Assembly: GCA_963605115.1 (NCBI GenBank)
Contig: CAVCTM010000052.1
Coordinates: forward strand, 1 to 15,227
Length of the DNA: 15,227 nucleotides
Source of the DNA: SVKR01 sp963605115
GTDB taxonomy: Bacteria; Bacillota; Clostridia; Oscillospirales; Oscillospiraceae
Direction: 5' to 3'
The notes beneath the pieces were generated by a model that did not search any database, was not told the DNA's origin, and saw only the letters and a program-made list of their open reading frames with translations. Positions 15,032 to 15,227 of this stretch are shown one piece after another. The stretch's first letter is position 1. The number at the start of each line of letters is the position of its first letter. A program made the translations under genes and the position numbers.

Positions 15032-15203
15032 TCGCGCCGTGCGCGGCGCGAGGATTTGAATTTGTTTCGCGCCGCAGGCGCGACTTACTTTCCCCCTGCG
15101 GGGAAAGTAAGCAAAGGCGCGGTTAAGGGAAAACCCTTTCGAATGGGTTTTCCCTTAACAATCCCTTTCCTGAACGACCAAGAGGGTCTTGCGACCCCCT
15201 TGG
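15032..15203. repeat. Run of five consecutive hairpins (repeat element or structured RNA)
   Basis: After the HAD gene, five inverted repeats follow one another. Arms are 15032-15039/15044-15051 (8 bp), 15067-15073/15077-15083 (7 bp), 15084-15095/15100-15111 (12 bp), 15122-15136/15145-15159 (15 bp) and 15178-15188/15193-15203 (11 bp with one mismatch). The first two are variants of the same TCGCGCC stem. CGACTT (15081-15086) is the inverse of AAGTCG (15214-15219), hinting at an outer pairing. Loops are short (3-8 nt) and the third and fifth hairpins could act as weak terminators for the HAD gene. No coding region of substance is seen in 14988-15227. The organisation suggests a dispersed repeat; it may continue past the right edge. 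Confidence 0.7.
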
Positions 15204-15227
15204 ATTCCCCCTAAAGTCGTGGCTGGT

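Noticed and set aside
15032..15203. CRISPR array
   Set aside because: The successive palindromes differ in sequence and spacing, and there are no identical direct repeats with regular spacers.

Overview
The window looks like chromosome from a spore-forming, high-G+C member of the Clostridia (an Oscillospiraceae/Ruminococcaceae-like Firmicute). The basis is two sporulation loci (yqfC-yqfD and ylbJ), the gene orders yqfC-yqfD-phoH, gdpP-rplI-dnaB and tilS-hpt-ftsH, strong GGAGG-type ribosome binding sites and frequent TTG starts. Genus is inference. There are 15 protein genes, no rRNA, tRNA or CRISPR, and no stretch over 300 bases without a gene.

Left part (1-4439). On the minus strand yqfC, yqfD and phoH run toward the left edge as a tight operon; phoH leaves the window. 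Divergent from yqfC is ylbJ, a membrane protein needed for sporulation. The 3' end of ylbJ collides with a minus-strand pair of half-size chromate-family (CHR) transporters, and the two transcription units overlap by 20 bp. A likely terminator of the transporter pair lies inside the ylbJ coding sequence.

Middle part (4440-12928). The minus strand carries a housekeeping series, in transcription order gdpP (c-di-AMP phosphodiesterase), rplI (ribosomal protein L9), dnaB (replicative helicase), tilS (tRNA-Ile lysidine synthetase), hpt (purine salvage) and ftsH (membrane protease), closed by a clear terminator. secG follows as a separate unit with its own promoter and terminator. A roughly 210-bp palindromic repeat element separates rplI from dnaB. 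An AT-rich island with a promoter-like sequence sits inside the 3' part of tilS and could give hpt-ftsH their own transcript.

Right part (12929-15227). A sugar-1-phosphate nucleotidyltransferase gene diverges from gdpP. Its C-terminal tail resembles the last domain of a phosphohexomutase, as if the middle of a known bifunctional fusion had been lost. Next comes a NagD-like HAD phosphatase, whose ribosome binding site lies in the arm of a strong hairpin. The window ends in a non-coding run of five consecutive hairpins that looks like a dispersed repeat.

No unmistakably new system such as a defence island or biosynthetic cluster is visible. The points most worth a second look are the truncated nucleotidyltransferase/mutase fusion, the hairpin over the HAD start site, the two structured repeat elements, the antisense terminator in ylbJ and the intragenic tilS promoter.
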